64,000 bases of DNA from Scrofimicrobium sp. R131 (GTDB lineage: Bacteria > Actinomycetota > Actinomycetes > Actinomycetales > Actinomycetaceae): assembly GCF_040256745.1 (NCBI RefSeq), contig NZ_CP138335.1, positions 1,116,001-1,180,000 of the forward strand, read 5' to 3'. This document shows, in pieces, positions 62,068 through 64,000 of this stretch. The notes beneath the pieces were generated by a model. That model saw only the letters and a list, made by a program, of their open reading frames with translations, ran no database searches and was not told the origin of the DNA. Positions within the stretch are counted from its first letter, which is position 1, and each line of letters starts with the position of its first letter. Position numbers and translations under genes: made by a program.

Positions 62068-63246
62068 TTAGAGCCGGTGGGCGGGTGAGCCGGGCCGCCC
62101 GACCATCACGCTGGCCGCCTCGGCCCGCGCCGGGAACTCGCCCAAATATGCTTCCAGCCAGCGCTCGCTGAACTCGGGGGCCGACTCCGATGGCACCGCG
62201 GCCCAAACCGATCCCCCGAACCCGGCGCCGAAACCGGTCGAGCCAACTGCCCCCAACTCCAGGGCCAGCTCCTGCAGCCGGTTGGTCTCCGGCACCTGGT
62301 TTCCCAGCACGTCCCTCGCGTTGGCGTGAGACTGGTTGGCGGCCTGCCCGAACCGGTCCATCTGGTCGGAGCGCAGGCCCGCCAGCGCGGCCGGGATCGC
62401 CACCTCCGTCTCCACCAAGTACGCCTGCAACCGCGAGCCCAGTCCGGCGGCCTCCGCCAGTTTGGTCAGGTGGTTCCGTGCCTGTTCCCCGGTGGCCAAA
62501 ATGTCGGCCAAATAGTGTTCCACCGCTCCGGTGTCCCGGTTCCAGAGCGTCACCAGTTCGGCTGCCTGGGCGGAGGCCCGGTTGTACGCTTCGCGCGCAG
62601 CCCCGGTCTTTTCCGCCGGCACACCCGACATGGCGATGACGAAGGACCAGTTGTCGGGGAAGTCCACCTGGCTCTCTTCCCGAATAGGACAGAAAGAGAA
62701 CTCGCTGATCCGCCCGGGCTGCGCGTGCAGCATGGCTGTGTGATCTTCGGAGCCCCCAAAGGTGCCCACCCCTCGCTGCCCGGCCAAACCCTTGAAGCTG
62801 AGGCCATTTTCGATGGTCGAGAGATAGCCGGCCAAGTCGATGTTGTCGCCGATGTTCTCTTGCCACTGGGCGGAGTCGCGCAGATGGTTCTCGTCAATCA
62901 GACTCAGGGCGATCGCCACCATTAGCGCCGAAGAAGAGCTCATGCCCGAGGCGAGCGGCAGGGTCGAGTCCACCTCAATATGAGCCGGCTGGAGCGAACC
63001 GAAGTTGGCCTGCAGGCGCTCCACCACCGTTCGAACGTAGTTGCCCCAGTGGCCGGCCGGGAGCGAGTCGGTCCCGTCAGCGTTGACGATGCCCGGCACA
63101 GCCGTGGTGGTGGCGGTGATTCCCTCCCGCGCCGGCTGGATGGTGGCCGTCACCCCGCGATCGATGGCCGCCAGGAGAGACTTACCGCCCGCGTAGTCCG
63201 TGTGTTTGCCAAGTACTTCCAGCCGTCCGGGGACAAACCAGCTCAT
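62068..63246 (-). CDS. Galactokinase-family GHMP kinase
   Basis: The 392-residue protein belongs to the galactokinase branch of GHMP kinases. The N-terminal motif reads GRLEVLGKHTDYAGG (about 7-21), where classical GalK has GEHTDY, so the Glu that contacts the sugar C6 hydroxyl is Lys here. The phosphate loop LPLASGMSSSSALMVA lies near residue 95, and the late motif GAGFGGSVWA near 350. Lys at this position is common in a GalK-like clade and may signal a different hexose, for example galacturonate. Its start overlaps the nucleotidyltransferase gene by four bases, so the two form an operon. Confidence 0.82.
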   Translation of the reverse strand: MSWFVPGRLEVLGKHTDYAGGKSLLAAIDRGVTATIQPAREGITATTTAVPGIVNADGTDSLPAGHWGNYVRTVVERLQANFGSLQPAHIEVDSTLPLASGMSSSSALMVAIALSLIDENHLRDSAQWQENIGDNIDLAGYLSTIENGLSFKGLAGQRGVGTFGGSEDHTAMLHAQPGRISEFSFCPIREESQVDFPDNWSFVIAMSGVPAEKTGAAREAYNRASAQAAELVTLWNRDTGAVEHYLADILATGEQARNHLTKLAEAAGLGSRLQAYLVETEVAIPAALAGLRSDQMDRFGQAANQSHANARDVLGNQVPETNRLQELALELGAVGSTGFGAGFGGSVWAAVPSESAPEFSERWLEAYLGEFPARAEAASVMVGRPGSPAHRL

Positions 63247-64000
63247 AGGGTCACCTCGTGTTCAGCCAGGGCCTCGGTCACGGCGGCAATGTCGCGTTGG
63301 TTGGACAGGTCCAGGACACCGGCCGCGACCGGGTAGACCCGGTACTCGTCGCCCAATTCAATTGCGCGGCGGACCGCGTCGGTCAGCTCCAGTTCCCCGC
63401 GCGGGGACGGGTAGATCTCCCGAATGGCCTGGAAGATCAGGGGCGAACACAGCCAGCAGTTCATCGAGATCAGTGCCTCCGGTCCGGCGGCCTCCACCTC
63501 GGCGGGGGTGGGCTTTTCGACCACCCGGGTCAGGCGACCCTCAGGATCCGACGCCAGGAGCGCATAGGCGGCAATCCGGTCGGCCGGGATGTTGGACTGG
63601 GCGACCAGGGCGTCCCGGCGAAAGCCCGCCACCGCGGACCCGGTTGCTTCCGCCATCAGTTTGAGCGCGGCGGGCGGGTAGAAGTTGTCCGAGTTGAGGA
63701 CCAGCACCGACTGGTCACCCGCAAACTCTTCGGCGGCTGCCAGGGCATCAGCGGTGCCCTTGGGCTCGGGCTGGATGGCGAAGGACACCCGGACCCGCTG
63801 ACGGGGGAGGGACTGGTAATAGTCCCGGATTACCTGATGTTCGGGCCCAATCACCAGGCAGACGTCGGTGAAGCCGTGGTCGGCCAGTTCGGAGAGGACG
63901 TGGTCCAGAAACGGACGGCCCACCGAGATCATGGCTTTGACTCCGGTGGCAGCGGTTTCAGCTTGATCGGGACTCAGTTCGGCCCCGGGGGCGCTCTTGC
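63243..64000 (-). CDS. Sugar-1-phosphate nucleotidyltransferase, 5'-truncated by window edge
   Basis: The frame stays open to the window edge at 64000, so ATG 63932 is internal. The visible part, about 252 residues, has TGVKAMISVGRPFLDHVLSEL, LVLNSDNFY and VVEKPTPAEVE, as in NDP-sugar pyrophosphorylases of the GlmU/RfbA fold. It would attach a nucleotide to the sugar phosphate produced by the galactokinase-like enzyme, since both genes overlap. The N-terminal GxGTR motif lies outside the window. Confidence 0.85.
   Translation of the reverse strand, partial: KSAPGAELSPDQAETAATGVKAMISVGRPFLDHVLSELADHGFTDVCLVIGPEHQVIRDYYQSLPRQRVRVSFAIQPEPKGTADALAAAEEFAGDQSVLVLNSDNFYPPAALKLMAEATGSAVAGFRRDALVAQSNIPADRIAAYALLASDPEGRLTRVVEKPTPAEVEAAGPEALISMNCWLCSPLIFQAIREIYPSPRGELELTDAVRRAIELGDEYRVYPVAAGVLDLSNQRDIAAVTEALAEHEVTL

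Overview
The window is a high-GC stretch of actinobacterial chromosome. The gene order xerD-parA-scpA-scpB-rluB-tyrA-cmk, the LAQTG-type sorting signal, the SdhCAB layout, the many ABC exporters and the frequent leaderless starts all suggest a host-associated member of the Actinomycetales, probably Actinomycetaceae-like. That placement is inference. No rRNA, CRISPR array, prophage or intact integrase was seen.

Layout. 1-9507: housekeeping genes. These are a 5'-truncated tpiA, secG, convergent tkt, the compact xerD/parA/scpA/scpB/rluB/tyrA/cmk run with overlapping starts and stops, and a cyclase-family hydrolase. 9660-10406: tRNA-Pro(GGG) followed by a decayed, internally deleted IS481-like element; the last bases of the tRNA are repeated on its far side. 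10536-17495: a TetR-controlled ABC exporter whose permease carries one in-frame TGA, then an L-idonate-dehydrogenase-like gene with an atypical Nramp-related transporter, a FadR-type regulator and a small membrane protein. 18088-19220: a membrane-anchored coiled-coil protein split by a frameshift at a G8 tract. 19427-21187: an ABC-F ribosome-protection gene preceded by a six-codon leader (MWHYFM) and RNA structure that could hide its Shine-Dalgarno site.

21212-28790: a sugar island of GH2 glycosidase, two permeases and a lipoprotein binding protein, flanked by two LacI paralogues, with palindromic operators before the first regulator and the GH2 gene. 28844-37535: a second ABC exporter, a BspA-like LAQTG surface protein, an FUSC-type membrane protein translationally coupled to a 31-codon upstream ORF, and a YbhF/YbhS-like exporter divergent from its TetR gene. 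37545-41804: a GntR / ADP-ribosylglycohydrolase-like / NCS1 permease / PfkB kinase operon with the composition of E. coli yegTUVW. 41808-45345: succinate dehydrogenase. 45494-50441: a TrpB2-like enzyme, a thiol-redox operon (DsbA-like lipoprotein, CcdA, CPVC membrane protein) ending in a MazF/PemK-like gene, and a second GntR/UTRA regulator. 50438-58377: methyltransferase, Eis-like acetyltransferase, tandem dynamin-like GTPases, a Nudix-YbaK fusion, family 5 uracil-DNA glycosylase and quinone oxidoreductase. 58389-64000: a TrpXYZ-like ABC importer, a small lipoprotein, a galactokinase-family gene and a 5'-truncated sugar nucleotidyltransferase.

Taken together, the window joins core cell-cycle genes (XerD, ParA, ScpAB) to a large accessory region for sugar and amino-acid uptake, drug efflux and ribosome protection, and surface or envelope functions. 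The most distinctive features are the ABC-F leader, the G8 frameshift, the tRNA-adjacent element, the Nudix-YbaK fusion, the yeg-like operon and a set of seven genes whose start codon lies exactly six bases after a -10-like hexamer.
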